From an uncultured bacterium (GTDB lineage Bacteria; Bacillota; Clostridia; Christensenellales; HGM11417): 64,000 nt of DNA. Every line of letters starts with the position of its first letter. The stretch's first letter is position 1. A model generated the notes under the pieces. The model did not search any database. It saw nothing but the letters and a program-made list of their open reading frames with translations, and had not been told where the DNA came from. The stretch spans positions 186,001 to 250,000 of the forward strand of contig CAJMQN010000001.1 in assembly GCA_905215695.1 (NCBI GenBank), in the 5' to 3' direction. Made by a program: the position numbers and the translations under genes. Shown in pieces: positions 48,966-58,478 of this stretch.

Positions 48966-51335
48966 ATGAACGAGCAAAAATATAAGATTTACAACAGCAA
49001 ACCCGCGACCGTCTGGCAGGATGCCACTCCGCTCGGAAACGGACGTGTGGGCGCCATGATGTACGGGAGCATCTATGATGAGAGAATTTTGCTCAATCAT
49101 GAGGCATTGTATGCGGGGGCAGTCGATCTGCCCCTTCCCGACCTGTCGGGGGAACTTGCGACAGTTCGTCGCCTGTTGGGCGAAAAACGTTATTTGGAAG
49201 CAGATACCTACTATGTCGATCGTCTGAAGGCTGCGAATTATTTTGCGAGTACGGGCAATTTTCTGCCGGCATTTGATATTCATTTGATTCAGCAGGCGAC
49301 AGGCGCATTTTCTTCCTATCGCCGGGAATTGGATATGCGGAAAGGTATTGCGTCGGTTTCTTGGAGGGATGGAGACGTAGATTTTTCGCGGGAGTTATTC
49401 GTCAGTATGACGAACGGACTCGTCGTTCTGCGGTTAAAGGCTTCTTCTTCTGCTTTGAATTTCGACGTAAGACCGGAAAAACACGATGAAAATGACGCAT
49501 TGGATCAAGAGGGGAATCGTATCACCGATTTACCCGAATATGCGTTTGCCGTGGAGAAAAACGCCTTGGTCGGAACGCTGACGACTTCGGAAAATCGTCT
49601 GTTCCGAATCAAAATGCATGTATTCAGCGACGGCGAGATTTGCCTGTATAACTGTAAAAATCAGAAAAAGCTGAATGACATGCAGGGGTCTGCGTCCTTC
49701 CGCAGTAATTTCTTTTCGGTCAAGAACGCAAGTTTTGCAACGGTGGTTTGCGAACTCAAGGATATTGAGAGAGAAGAAGAACGTTTGCGGGATATTCCGG
49801 AGGCTGATTATGACGGTTGGAAGTCCGAACATACGATAGCGTTTTCGCGCGAATTTGATTCCATGCGGCTTGATTTGGGCGCTAAACCCCTGACCAAAAC
49901 AGTGGAAGAAGCGCTTCTTGAAAGTTATAACGATACCGTCTCAACGGCGCAGGTCGAGCAGATGGCGCTCTTTGGAAGATATTTGCTTATTTCGAGCTCC
50001 TATCATTCCCGATTCCCTGCAAATCTACAGGGGCTTTGGAACGGGTTTTATCGTCCTCCGTGGTGTTGCACGTTTTTCAACAACGAAAACATTGAAATGA
50101 ACTATTGGCAGGCGCTGCCGGGGAATCTTGCGCAAACCGAACTTTCATTGTTCGATTTTTACCTGACCCTGATGGATGACTATCGGGAAAACGCGAGAAA
50201 ATTTTTCGGATGTCGGGGAATCCTGCTGCCGATGTTTTTGGACGGCTACAGCGGAAAAAAGAAAAATCTTCAGCCTCATGTGGTTTACTGGACTGCAAGC
50301 TCTTCGTGGATTGCGAACATGTTTTACGACTATTTTCTGTTTACCCGCGACGAAACTTTTTTGAAAGAAAAAGCATATCCCTTTATGTGGGAAGCGATGG
50401 AGTTTTACGAAGATTTCCTCGTAACGGGGGAGGACGGGAAGTTTGTCAGCTATCCGTCAAACTCTCCCGAGAACTGCGCAATAGGTGATTTTGAAGGGTC
50501 GGAAAATGTCCGGGTCTGTATCAACGCGACAATGGATTTCGCCGCGCTCAAACAACTCTTGCGTGATATCCTCGCTGCGGAAAAACAACTTGGATATTCG
50601 GATGAGAAGCACGAACTTTGGCTTGAAATGCTTGAAAAGATTCCACTCTACCGGGTAAATGAGGACGGCGCGCTTTGCGAATGGATGCACGAGGATTTTC
50701 GAGACAATTACGCGCACCGTCACTTGTCGCACCTGTATCCGCTCTTCCCGGGACGGGAGATAACGGAGGGTGACGAGAGATTCGAAGCCTGCCGGAAGGC
50801 GGTAGAACTGCGTTTTCGTATCGGATTGAAGGAACAGACGGGCTGGAGTCTTGCGCATATGGCAAACATTTTTGCGCGCTTGGGCGAAGGTGACCGCGCG
50901 CTTGCCTGTTTGAAACTTATCCTGCGCTTTTGCACCGGAAAAAATTTGTTTACCTATCATAACGACTGGCACAATCAGGGCGTTACCCTAAAATTTTTGT
51001 GGGCGCGCCGTGCACCGTTTCAGATCGACGCAAACTTTGGTTTTACTGCCGCAGTACAGGAAATGCTTATCCGGTCGGACGAGAGTTCGGTCAAGATTTT
51101 TCCGGCGCTGCCCGGAGAGTGGAGAGAGATATCGTTCGGTCCTTCACCGACGAGATGCGGCGTAAGCGTGGAAGCAACCTTAAAAGACGGGCGCGTAGTA
51201 ATCCGCTTTTCTGCAAAAGTAAGCGCGGATTTTGAATGGTACTGCGGAGTAAACTGCAAATGGGATACGCCCCATCATTTACATCTTGAACGGGGCGAAT
51301 CCTGTGAGGCAATAGGTTTACGAAACGAAAAATAA
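48966..51335 (+). CDS. GH95 family glycoside hydrolase (alpha-L-fucosidase/galactosidase-like)
   Basis: 789 residues, typical GH95 length. N-terminal sandwich with 'ATPLGNGRVGAMMYGSIYDE' and 'ILLNHEALYAG'; (alpha/alpha)6 barrel with 'RFPANLQGLWNGFYRPPWCC', 'FFNNENIEMNYWQALPGNLA', 'HRHLSHLYPLFPGREI', 'TGWSLAHMANIFARLGEGDR' and 'FQIDANFGFTAAVQEML'. The Asn pair of N.N.EMNYW and the Asp of FQID match the catalytic triad positions known for GH95 fucosidase. No signal peptide, so it would act on imported oligosaccharides. The ribosome binding site is weak. Last gene of cassette 2, before a long hairpin. Fucose versus galactose specificity cannot be told. Confidence 0.9.
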   Translation: MNEQKYKIYNSKPATVWQDATPLGNGRVGAMMYGSIYDERILLNHEALYAGAVDLPLPDLSGELATVRRLLGEKRYLEADTYYVDRLKAANYFASTGNFLPAFDIHLIQQATGAFSSYRRELDMRKGIASVSWRDGDVDFSRELFVSMTNGLVVLRLKASSSALNFDVRPEKHDENDALDQEGNRITDLPEYAFAVEKNALVGTLTTSENRLFRIKMHVFSDGEICLYNCKNQKKLNDMQGSASFRSNFFSVKNASFATVVCELKDIEREEERLRDIPEADYDGWKSEHTIAFSREFDSMRLDLGAKPLTKTVEEALLESYNDTVSTAQVEQMALFGRYLLISSSYHSRFPANLQGLWNGFYRPPWCCTFFNNENIEMNYWQALPGNLAQTELSLFDFYLTLMDDYRENARKFFGCRGILLPMFLDGYSGKKKNLQPHVVYWTASSSWIANMFYDYFLFTRDETFLKEKAYPFMWEAMEFYEDFLVTGEDGKFVSYPSNSPENCAIGDFEGSENVRVCINATMDFAALKQLLRDILAAEKQLGYSDEKHELWLEMLEKIPLYRVNEDGALCEWMHEDFRDNYAHRHLSHLYPLFPGREITEGDERFEACRKAVELRFRIGLKEQTGWSLAHMANIFARLGEGDRALACLKLILRFCTGKNLFTYHNDWHNQGVTLKFLWARRAPFQIDANFGFTAAVQEMLIRSDESSVKIFPALPGEWREISFGPSPTRCGVSVEATLKDGRVVIRFSAKVSADFEWYCGVNCKWDTPHHLHLERGESCEAIGLRNEK

Positions 51336-51362
51336 GAATTTTTAACTTCTCTGCAAACATAC

Positions 51363-51380
51363 GCAACGTTGATACGTTGC
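51363..51380 (+). promoter_or_regulatory. Small hairpin after the GH95 gene
   Basis: GCAACGT pairs with ACGTTGC around TGAT, 27 bases past the stop. GCAAC-type motifs recur downstream in two further small hairpins up to 51515. Confidence 0.4.
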
Positions 51381-51397
51381 AGGGCAAGTAATGGGCA

Positions 51398-51445
51398 AAA
51401 CCGCGCCCCCCCGCACCCTGTTTTGGGTGCGGGGGGGCGCGGTTT
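51398..51445 (+). terminator. Long perfect GC-rich hairpin ending cassette 2
   Basis: A 21-base-pair perfect stem: AAACCGCG, seven Cs, GCACCC (51398-51418) pairs with 51425-51445 around a six-base loop. Followed by GTCTG rather than a T tract. Probably terminates or protects cassette 2 mRNA and insulates it from the tRNA gene. Confidence 0.7.
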
Positions 51446-51539
51446 GTCTGCGACGCAACAGCCTAACATGCTTCGGCTTGCGTCAAGAGCATTTCGCAGC
51501 AGCAACGCCGTTGCTACTTGAGAAATATTTAGAACATAG

Positions 51540-51582
51540 AAAAAACCTAAATCAAACCATTTCTATCACGGTTCAATTTAGG
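51540..51582 (-). terminator. Terminator of tRNA-Leu(CAA)
   Basis: On the minus strand CCTAAATTGAACC pairs with GGTTTGATTTAGG (mismatch tolerated) and ends in six Ts, starting seven bases after the tRNA CCA. Confidence 0.8.
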
Positions 51583-51588
51583 CTTTGT

Positions 51589-51675
51589 TGGTGCCGCTGG
51601 CCGGGGTCGAACCGGCACGGTATCGCTACCGCGGGATTTTGAGTCCCGTGCGTCTGCCAATTTCACCACAGCGGC
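51589..51675 (-). tRNA. tRNA-Leu(CAA)
   Basis: 87 bases including an encoded CCA. Acceptor arms GCCGCTG and CAGCGGC, anticodon loop CTCAAAA (anticodon CAA, reading UUG), a long variable arm as in class II tRNAs, T arm GCCGG TTCGACC CCGGC. Confidence 0.95.
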
Positions 51676-51746
51676 GTGTTTGCGAAAAATATGATACCAT
51701 AAATCGAAGGGTTTTGCAACTTTTTTTGATTCGTTTTGCAAAACGA

Positions 51747-51776
51747 TTGTGAAAATACCTCCAAATAGGCTATAAT
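51747..51776 (+). promoter_or_regulatory. Promoter of the polA operon
   Basis: TTGTGA (51747-51752), 18-base spacer, TATAAT (51771-51776); GGGAGGAG precedes ATG 51805. Confidence 0.65.
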
Positions 51777-51804
51777 GGACACAGAGAGAATCGGGAGGAG
51801 AACT

Positions 51805-54318
51805 ATGGAATTGGTACTCATCGACGGCAACAGCCTTTTAAACCGCGCGTTCTATGCGACTCCGATGCTGACCAACGCGAAGGGGGAATTTACCAATGCC
51901 GTCTATGGCTTTGTAAATATGCTCCTGAAGATTATCGAGGGAAAACCGGACTATATTATGGTGGCGTTCGACCGCCGTGCGCCCACCTTTCGGCACAAGA
52001 TGTACGACGGTTACAAGGCTACGCGCAAAGGAATGCCCGACGAACTTGCGAGTCAGCTTCCGATTTTAAAAGAAGTGCTTTCACTCATGGACATCAAAAT
52101 GCTCGAGCAGGACGGCATCGAGGCGGACGATATTTTGGGTACGGTCGCCAAGAAATTCGATCTTCCGACCGTCATCTATACGGGGGACAAGGACGCCCTT
52201 CAACTCGTCGACGAAAGCACTTCGGTCTATCTGACCCGCCGCGGCATCACAGACCTTGTCAAAGTGACCCCGGAAAATATAGAGGAACTCTTCGGATATT
52301 CCGCGCAGGGCGTCGTGGAGTTCAAATCCCTTCGCGGAGACAGTTCGGACAACATTCCCGGCGTGAAGGGAATCGGGGAAAAGGGTGCGCTCGACCTTTT
52401 GGGAAAGTACGGCACTTTGGACAATCTCTATGCGCATCTCGACGAAATTCCGGGCAAACTGCATGAAAAACTCGTCCTCGGCAGGGAAATGGCATATCTG
52501 TCTCACACGCTCGCGACCATCGACACGCATTGCGACCTCGAAATTGCGTTGGAGAACATGCGTTATGAAACGCCGTTTTCGCAAAAACTCTATGAAAAGT
52601 TCCGCGAGTTGGAGTTCAAAACCTTTTTAAAACGCGACATCTACCGAAAGGACGAACCTGTCGTCAGTCGGCGGGAATTTGATTTGGTTCGTATCGACAC
52701 CCGAGAGGCGCTTTCCGCGCTGATTTCCCGTATCGACCGGGATTATGCCTTTTTATCCGCGGCGAACGTGCATCTCGCGTTTGAAGCCGACACGGAATAT
52801 GAAATCGTCATTGCCGAGAGCCTGCTTTTGGAGGGACTCGACTATGTGGAAGTGATTTCCGCGCTCTCTCAAGTTCCGCACCGCGCCATCGTCTATGATA
52901 AGAAAACCCTCATGCACCAGTGGAAAGCCCTTGGCGTTTGCCTGCCGGTGTGCGAGGACGTCATGATAAAAAAATATGTGGCGGAGGGAAGTGCTAAAAA
53001 CGAGTCTGCCGCTCATATATTTGATATGGGACAGGCGCCGGCTCTGGAGATGCTCGAATACAGCGCGGCGCTTGAATCCTCGATTTTGCAGAACGAACAG
53101 CAATTTCTCTACCGGGACGTGGAACTTCCCCTTGCGGACGTACTCTACGATATGGAGGAATGCGGATTCCGTATCGACGGCGAGAAACTCGCGGAGCTCG
53201 GCAGGCGGTACGAGACCGAGCTCGCCTCTCTGACCGAAGAGATTACTTCGCTTGCGGGGCATTCCTTCAACATCAATTCCACCAAACAGCTCCGGGAAGT
53301 GCTCTTTGAGGAACTCGGTCTGCGGGGCGCCAAAAAGACCAAGACGGGGTATTCGACGGACATCGACGTCCTGGACGATCTCGAAGGGTTTCACCCCATT
53401 ATTACCCCGTTAAAGCGCTTTCGGCAGCTTTTCAAACTCAACAGCACCTATATCGAAGGATTGAAATCGGTTGCCGACTCGAATTGGGTGGTGCATACGC
53501 AGTTTCGTCAGACGCTGACCTCGACGGGGCGGCTGTCCTCGACTGAGCCGAATCTTCAAAACATTCCTGTCCGCGACGACGAGGGAAGAGAAATACGAAA
53601 GATTTTTATTCCGAGCTGCCCCGAAAACGTCATCGTTTCCGCGGACTATTCCCAAATCGAACTCCGCTTGCTTGCGGCGTTCTCGGGGGACGAAACGCTT
53701 GTCGAAGCTTTCCGTTCGGGTACGGACATTCACGCGGTTACCGCGTCGCAGGTGTTCGGCGTACCTCTTTCGGAGATGACGCCGGAGGTGCGCAGGCGTG
53801 CCAAAGCCGTCAACTTCGGAATCATCTACGGCATTTCGGACTTCGGACTGGCTCGGCAGATCGGCACGCCCGTCCGCGCCGCCAAGGAGATCATCGAGAG
53901 GTATTTTGCGACCTATCCGAAGGTGCGGGAATTTATGGACAACAACGTGGCGTTTGCCAAGGAAAAGGGGTACGGAATCACGAAATGCAACCGGATTCGC
54001 AAATTCCCGGAGCTTTTCTCCCCCAATTACAACGTGCGAAGCTTTGGCGAGCGCGCGGCGATGAACATGCCCCTTCAGGGCACGGCGGCGGACATCATCA
54101 AAATTGCCATGAACGCGGTCGCGCGGGAATTTGAGTCCCGTGGTCTCCGTTCAAGACTCATTCTTCAGGTGCACGACGAACTCATCGTCGATGCCCTGCG
54201 GGAGGAGCGGGAAGTCGTGGAAAGCGTCCTGACCGAATGTATGCAAAACGCTTTTCTTTTGGACGTGCCCCTCGTCGTGAACGTCTCTTCGGGGGAGAAT
54301 TGGTATGAAGCAAAGTAA
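51805..54318 (+). CDS. polA: DNA polymerase I
   Basis: 837 residues. 5'-3' nuclease domain at ~1-290 ('MELVLIDGNSLLNRAFYA', 'DGIEADDILGT', 'SLRGDSSDNIPGVKGIGEKG'). The middle exonuclease-like domain (~300-460) lacks an obvious DEDD set, as in many Bacillota, so proofreading is probably absent. Polymerase domain with motif A 'SADYSQIELRLLAAFSGDE', motif B 'RRRAKAVNFGIIYGISDFGL' and motif C 'LQVHDELIVDA'. Acts in Okazaki fragment processing and repair. ATG 51805 is chosen for its GGGAGGAG site rather than upstream in-frame codons lying in the promoter. Its end overlaps coaE by 14 bases. Confidence 0.98.
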   Translation: MELVLIDGNSLLNRAFYATPMLTNAKGEFTNAVYGFVNMLLKIIEGKPDYIMVAFDRRAPTFRHKMYDGYKATRKGMPDELASQLPILKEVLSLMDIKMLEQDGIEADDILGTVAKKFDLPTVIYTGDKDALQLVDESTSVYLTRRGITDLVKVTPENIEELFGYSAQGVVEFKSLRGDSSDNIPGVKGIGEKGALDLLGKYGTLDNLYAHLDEIPGKLHEKLVLGREMAYLSHTLATIDTHCDLEIALENMRYETPFSQKLYEKFRELEFKTFLKRDIYRKDEPVVSRREFDLVRIDTREALSALISRIDRDYAFLSAANVHLAFEADTEYEIVIAESLLLEGLDYVEVISALSQVPHRAIVYDKKTLMHQWKALGVCLPVCEDVMIKKYVAEGSAKNESAAHIFDMGQAPALEMLEYSAALESSILQNEQQFLYRDVELPLADVLYDMEECGFRIDGEKLAELGRRYETELASLTEEITSLAGHSFNINSTKQLREVLFEELGLRGAKKTKTGYSTDIDVLDDLEGFHPIITPLKRFRQLFKLNSTYIEGLKSVADSNWVVHTQFRQTLTSTGRLSSTEPNLQNIPVRDDEGREIRKIFIPSCPENVIVSADYSQIELRLLAAFSGDETLVEAFRSGTDIHAVTASQVFGVPLSEMTPEVRRRAKAVNFGIIYGISDFGLARQIGTPVRAAKEIIERYFATYPKVREFMDNNVAFAKEKGYGITKCNRIRKFPELFSPNYNVRSFGERAAMNMPLQGTAADIIKIAMNAVAREFESRGLRSRLILQVHDELIVDALREEREVVESVLTECMQNAFLLDVPLVVNVSSGENWYEAK

Positions 54319-54886
54319 AGTTATCGTCCTGACCGGGGGGATCGGTTCGGGAAAGAGCGCGGCGGCAAAGATTCTTTCGGAGCGCTATCCCGTCTATTCC
54401 TCGGACGAAATATCGAGGGAAGTGATTTTCCGTCCCGAGGTGCAAAAGGAGATTGCCTCTCGTTTGACAGCTCGCTATTTCGGACCGGACGGTCTCGACC
54501 GAAAGGGATTCGGAAGATGGGTGTTTGCGGATTCGGAGCGGACGAGGATTTTAAACGAAATCATGCACCGGGCGATCTATGACGAACTTCTGCGTTTGAC
54601 GAAAGGGAAGCAAGGTTTGGTCTTCGCGGAGATACCGCTGTACTTCGAGACGGGCGCAAACTTTCCCTGTGACGAAGTTTGGGTGGTGACGGCGGAACGC
54701 GAGAGACGGATTCGGCGGACGATGGAGCGGGACGGTCTGACCCGAGGAGAAGTCGAGGACCGAATGAAGCGGCAAATTCAAATAGAAAACGTAAAAACTG
54801 CATATACTGAAATTGAAAACAACGGAACAACGCAGGACCTGCGCCGCGCACTCGCGCGCGCGCTTGAAAACGCCGGGGGGAAATGA
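54305..54886 (+). CDS. coaE: Dephospho-CoA kinase
   Basis: 193 residues. P-loop GGIGSGKS near residue 11, 'YSSDEISREVIFRPEVQKEI' with the conserved Asp, 'VFAEIPLYFETG' (lid and substrate segment) and 'DEVWVVTAERERRIRRTMER'. Phosphorylates dephospho-CoA to coenzyme A in the cytoplasm. Coupled to polA by overlap and to the lytic transglycosylase by an ATGA overlap; the polA-coaE order is common in Bacillota. Confidence 0.95.
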   Translation: MKQSKVIVLTGGIGSGKSAAAKILSERYPVYSSDEISREVIFRPEVQKEIASRLTARYFGPDGLDRKGFGRWVFADSERTRILNEIMHRAIYDELLRLTKGKQGLVFAEIPLYFETGANFPCDEVWVVTAERERRIRRTMERDGLTRGEVEDRMKRQIQIENVKTAYTEIENNGTTQDLRRALARALENAGGK

Positions 54887-55431
54887 AAAAGACCATACTT
54901 CGTGTGACAATACTGATAACGGCATTTTTTATCCTGTCGGTCATACTCTACGGGCTGTGTTACCTTGCCAAAGAATACAGCACGCCCAGAGTATATGAGG
55001 AACAGATCATCCGTTACAGCTTTGCCTACGAAGTGGATGCAAATCTTGTTTACGCAGTCATCAAGGCGGAGAGCGGATTCGACCGCCGCGCCGTTTCCAA
55101 AAAAGGAGCGGAAGGTTTGATGCAGCTGACCCGCACGACCTCGATATACGTTGCGGAAAAGCTCGGAGAAAATCCGGAGGGAATCGACCTGTTTGACGCG
55201 GATACAAATTTAAAATACGGCACTTGGTACCTTTCCTACCTCATCAAAAAATTCAAGAGCGTGGATCTTGCCATTCTCGCATACAACGCGGGGGAGGGCA
55301 ACGTGCGGAAGTGGCAGGCGGAAGGGCTGTCCGAAGAGGACTTGTCGAACGTGCCCTTTCCCGAGACGAAAGCATACCTTGAGCGTGTCAAAAAGTACTT
55401 TAACCTCTACCGTCGAAAATATTATTATTAA
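54883..55431 (+). CDS. Membrane-anchored lytic transglycosylase (SLT domain)
   Basis: 182 residues. An N-terminal membrane anchor (residues ~7-29) is followed by an SLT domain: 'LVYAVIKAESGFDRRAVSKK' with the catalytic Glu in KAESGF, 'GAEGLMQLTRTTSIYVAEKL', 'LKYGTWYLSYLIKKFKSVDL' and 'AILAYNAGEGNVRKW'. Cleaves peptidoglycan glycan strands outside the membrane. Starts inside the coaE stop (ATGA). Likely involved in wall turnover. Confidence 0.94.
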   Translation: MKKTILRVTILITAFFILSVILYGLCYLAKEYSTPRVYEEQIIRYSFAYEVDANLVYAVIKAESGFDRRAVSKKGAEGLMQLTRTTSIYVAEKLGENPEGIDLFDADTNLKYGTWYLSYLIKKFKSVDLAILAYNAGEGNVRKWQAEGLSEEDLSNVPFPETKAYLERVKKYFNLYRRKYYY

Positions 55432-55445
55432 GTCGCAAAAAGTAT

Positions 55446-55474
55446 TTGACAAAACCTTTGTGATACGCTAAAAT
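55446..55474 (+). promoter_or_regulatory. Promoter of tRNA-Leu(GAG)
   Basis: TTGACA (55446-55451), 17-base spacer, TAAAAT (55469-55474); the tRNA begins 26 bases later. Confidence 0.8.
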
Positions 55475-55500
55475 AAGAAAGCTAAAATGAATAGCGCTTT

Positions 55501-55585
55501 GCGAGGGTGGCGGAATCGGCAGACGCGTACGTTTGAGGGGCGTATGGGAATACCCGTGTGAGTTCAAGTCTCATCCTTCGCACCA
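55501..55585 (+). tRNA. tRNA-Leu(GAG)
   Basis: 85 bases with encoded CCA. Acceptor GCGAGGG pairs with CCTTCGC (one G-U), anticodon stem TACGT/GCGTA, loop TTGAGGG (anticodon GAG, reading CUC and CUU), long variable arm, T arm with GTTCAAGTC. Confidence 0.95.
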
Positions 55586-55616
55586 TGTTTCGCGGTGAAA
55601 AATACTGCGAACAGCG

Positions 55617-55654
55617 AAAACAAGCAAAAACATTGCGTTTTTGCTTGTTTTTTT
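55617..55654 (+). terminator. Terminator of tRNA-Leu(GAG)
   Basis: AACAAGCAAAAAC pairs perfectly with GTTTTTGCTTGTT around ATTGC, followed by more Ts. Confidence 0.9.
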
Positions 55655-55981
55655 ATTGTTTTTGGGGTAAAACGGACTTTTGAAGAGAGCTCATTTTGCT
55701 TTTCAATTTTGTACTGCAAAAAGGCCTGTTTTAAAAAAAATGGGTATTGAACTCTGGTTTTTTATGTTTTATTACTATTCCAAAGAGTTTCAATAAACAT
55801 ACCATTTTATAAAAGTCAATCTTCAACGGGAGATTGGCTTTTTATTGTCGCAATAGAGTGATAAATAATGGCAAATGAGTGTTTCAATTCTATCTGAATT
55901 CTGCAAACTGAAAATTTTTAACAAATTTTATCTCAATAGGATCAACAGACTTTTAATATTTTGTCAAAAAATAACTCTTGA
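55655..55981. other. AT-rich non-coding stretch after tRNA-Leu
   Basis: No gene is visible on either strand. A terminator-like hairpin lies at 55815-55843 (GTCAATCT pairs with AGATTGGC, then TTTTT) though nothing nearby needs terminating. The abrupt drop in GC right after the tRNA, leading into a truncated gene, fits the edge of an inserted segment. Confidence 0.5.
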
Positions 55982-56026
55982 CAACAAAAGATAAGGATAC
56001 ATAGCTTTTATGAAGACGTTCAGAAT

Positions 56027-57415
56027 TTGCTCAACGTTATTTCTCAGGAAGTACATTGCGTAGATGCCAATATTCGTATCGGATTTATGACGGGAAAATT
56101 TCCCGACGTCACATATGATAAGAATTTGAATGATATTTTCCGTCAGCAAAAGAATAATCTGGTCGATAGGATTCGTACGGGCATGGGGATGTATCGGGAA
56201 TGGTCTGTGCAGGAGATTATGAGTGAATTTTCCAATCCGATGATCCAGCGAAATTTTATTGATAACGAGGAGGTTTTGATAGAACCAGAAATCGAGAATG
56301 ATCCTTATACGTTATACTATAAATCCCTTGCACTGACAGATCTGCAAACAGCTTGGTGCCTATGTAATGGCCTTAAAAGGATGATGTATAACTTATTTCA
56401 GTTTTGTGACAGAAAAATTGATGACTTTGAGCCGATTACAAAAGCTTTGTCTGAAAAGATACCGTTTTATAATACATTGGGGCGCTTGATCCCAACGGGA
56501 AAAAGATCTGAAGGGATTGCCATTATAAAGTCTCCGACAAATATTGTCCGTCAGCGTGCTTTGGGCGGATTTCCCAAGTTGTTCCAACATAATTATTGGT
56601 ATGATTGGGTGAATACGATGGGTTTTCCAGTCGGTTACGATTGGAAACATGCAGAATTTCTTCTCCTATCAGGCGATGATATTCTGACTTTTTCGGATCA
56701 AGAGATCGATGATATGCTGAAAAGAGGAGCTGTAATCGACGGTAGAGCAGTTCAGTGTTTAGTTTTTCGCGGTTTTGGGTCGAGGATAGGGGTTCGCTCT
56801 GCGGTGTTTTGTCAAAAGGAATTTGTCTCAGAACGTTTTTTGCAGTCGGAAAAGAATGCCGAGTATGCAGGTTTTACGAATGCTGATTATCTCTGCTCTT
56901 CGCTCTTGACTCCTTATGATATTTACGATATTGATTATGCGAGCGGTGCAGAACAATTATCGGAAATTATCGATGTGAATGAAGCGCGTGTTTGCAATGG
57001 TGTTACACTTTATCAAAATGAACAAAGAGAACGATTTTGCATTTTGCCGTTTGACGGTTCAATGTTTGTCTCGTTTACTATGGTGAATTATAAACGAAAA
57101 CGTCAATTGAGCAATGTGTTTGAATGGATTGCCCAAAAACCGCTTTTGGCGACGGCTGAAACGGCACGCACTGCAATTGTCGTCAACTCTTTTGAAAAGC
57201 GGAATGTGATTTCTCTTTTTAATCTATCCTTTGACTGTCATTCGGAAATCAAGATAAAGTATACGCCGAGAGGAGAAATGTTTTTTATAGATACGCATGG
57301 TCGAAAAAAGAAATTACAATTTCAGCAGAGTTCGGACTGTTTGATCATTCCGATAACGATTGCTCCTTTTCAGTACTTGATTTTAATAGATGAGTGGAGG
57401 GGAAAGCAAATTTAA
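56027..57415 (+). pseudogene. 5'-truncated glycosidase-like protein
   Basis: 462 codons with no believable start: no ribosome binding site precedes the first TTG or ATG. The same frame is open back to 55982 and still reads like protein (HSFYEDVQNLLNVISQEV). An in-frame TGA stands at 55979. The product therefore looks like the C-terminal two-thirds of a larger enzyme. It has a barrel-end strand 'ANIRIGFMTGKFPDVTYDK' and a glutamine amidotransferase-like domain ('EFLLLSGDDILTFSDQEIDD', 'MLKRGAVIDGRAVQCLVFRG') as seen in GH42-like and related glycosidases. A terminal beta domain follows. It is only 33 bases ahead of LacI 3. Loss of the N-terminal catalytic part suggests it is inactive. Confidence 0.6.
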
Positions 57416-57448
57416 GTGATGTTGAAATATTGAACGGGAGGTGATGAG

Positions 57449-58465
57449 TTGGTTACAATCAGAGATGTTGCGAGGAAAGCCGGGGTTTCTATTGCCGCAG
57501 TATCTTATGCAATGAACGGAAAAGAGGGCGTCAATGAAGAAAACCGAAAAAAAATTTTGAAAGCTGCCGAAGAGCTGGGCTATATGCCCAACCAGTTGGC
57601 GCGTAGCCTTTTGAAAAGAAAATCAGGTACGATTGGACTTTTGATCTCGGATTTTAGTTTGATATACAATATGCAGTTTATCGTCGAGATCGAAAAAAAT
57701 CTTTTTTCTCATAATTTACAGTTGATGCTTGCCTGTACGGCAAATGATGCAAAAAAAGAAAAAATGTTACTGGATAATTTTCTGTCGCGGAATGTGGATG
57801 GATTGATCGTTTGTCCGACGGCAAAAACAAGCAGTAAGGCGCTTGCAAATTTGATTACCAGTATCAAAAGCAGGAATATTCCCGGCGTTATGTTTTATTA
57901 TCCGTCGACGGACTATTGTGACAGTATCGTTCCGGATCTTGAATCTGGAGAATACAATTTAACAAGATTATTTTTGGAAAAAGGACACCATGAAATTGTA
58001 TTTTTCAGCGGGCCAAAAGAAGATTACTATTCACAAGTGCGTTGTCGGGGGTTTCGCAAAGCAATGAAAGAAGCCGGCATTGACTGCACCGAAAGGATAA
58101 TCTATTGTTCATCATATGGGTTTGCAGATGGTCAAGAGTCCATGAAGGAATATTTAAAATGTAATGCATTACCGCATGCGTTCTTGGCAGTGAATGATGT
58201 TATGGCATATGGGATGCTGAAAGAATTGCGAAAGCGAGATATTGTGGTGCCGAGGGATGTTTCTTTAGGGGGATTCGACCATCTTGGTATGCCGACTCTA
58301 GAAGAAATCGAACTTACCACTGTAGCAATCCCGATCGATCGGATGGCTGAAAAATGTGTTCAGCTTCTTACAGAAGAGTCTCACGTTTTCCAAGGAAAAA
58401 CTTATACTTTCGGTACAAAAATTGTTGAGGGATCTACGATACGTGACAGAAATTGCTGTCGCTGA
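57449..58465 (+). CDS. LacI-family transcriptional regulator (cassette 3)
   Basis: 338 residues from TTG 57449, which follows GGGAGGTGA as in LacI 1. Helix-turn-helix 'IRDVARKAGVSIAAVSYAMN', hinge 'QLARSLLKRKS', sensor domain from 'GTIGLLISDFSLIYNMQFIV' to 'DVSLGGFDHLGMPTLEEIEL'. The third recognition-helix position is Tyr where Arg is common, so specificity should differ from LacI 1 and 2. Yet its downstream paired sites share a core with those of cassette 1. Presumed repressor of the importer operon that follows. Confidence 0.93.
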   Translation: MVTIRDVARKAGVSIAAVSYAMNGKEGVNEENRKKILKAAEELGYMPNQLARSLLKRKSGTIGLLISDFSLIYNMQFIVEIEKNLFSHNLQLMLACTANDAKKEKMLLDNFLSRNVDGLIVCPTAKTSSKALANLITSIKSRNIPGVMFYYPSTDYCDSIVPDLESGEYNLTRLFLEKGHHEIVFFSGPKEDYYSQVRCRGFRKAMKEAGIDCTERIIYCSSYGFADGQESMKEYLKCNALPHAFLAVNDVMAYGMLKELRKRDIVVPRDVSLGGFDHLGMPTLEEIELTTVAIPIDRMAEKCVQLLTEESHVFQGKTYTFGTKIVEGSTIRDRNCCR

Positions 58466-58478
58466 ACGGAACTTCGTT

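Noticed and set aside
51589..55585. The two tRNA-Leu genes as a direct-repeat pair from one integration event
   Set aside because: They are in opposite orientation, have different anticodons and bodies, and enclose ordinary core genes.
56086..57415. Internal ATG as a true start for the truncated glycosidase-like gene
   Set aside because: No ribosome binding site precedes it, and protein-like sequence in the same frame continues upstream to 55982.
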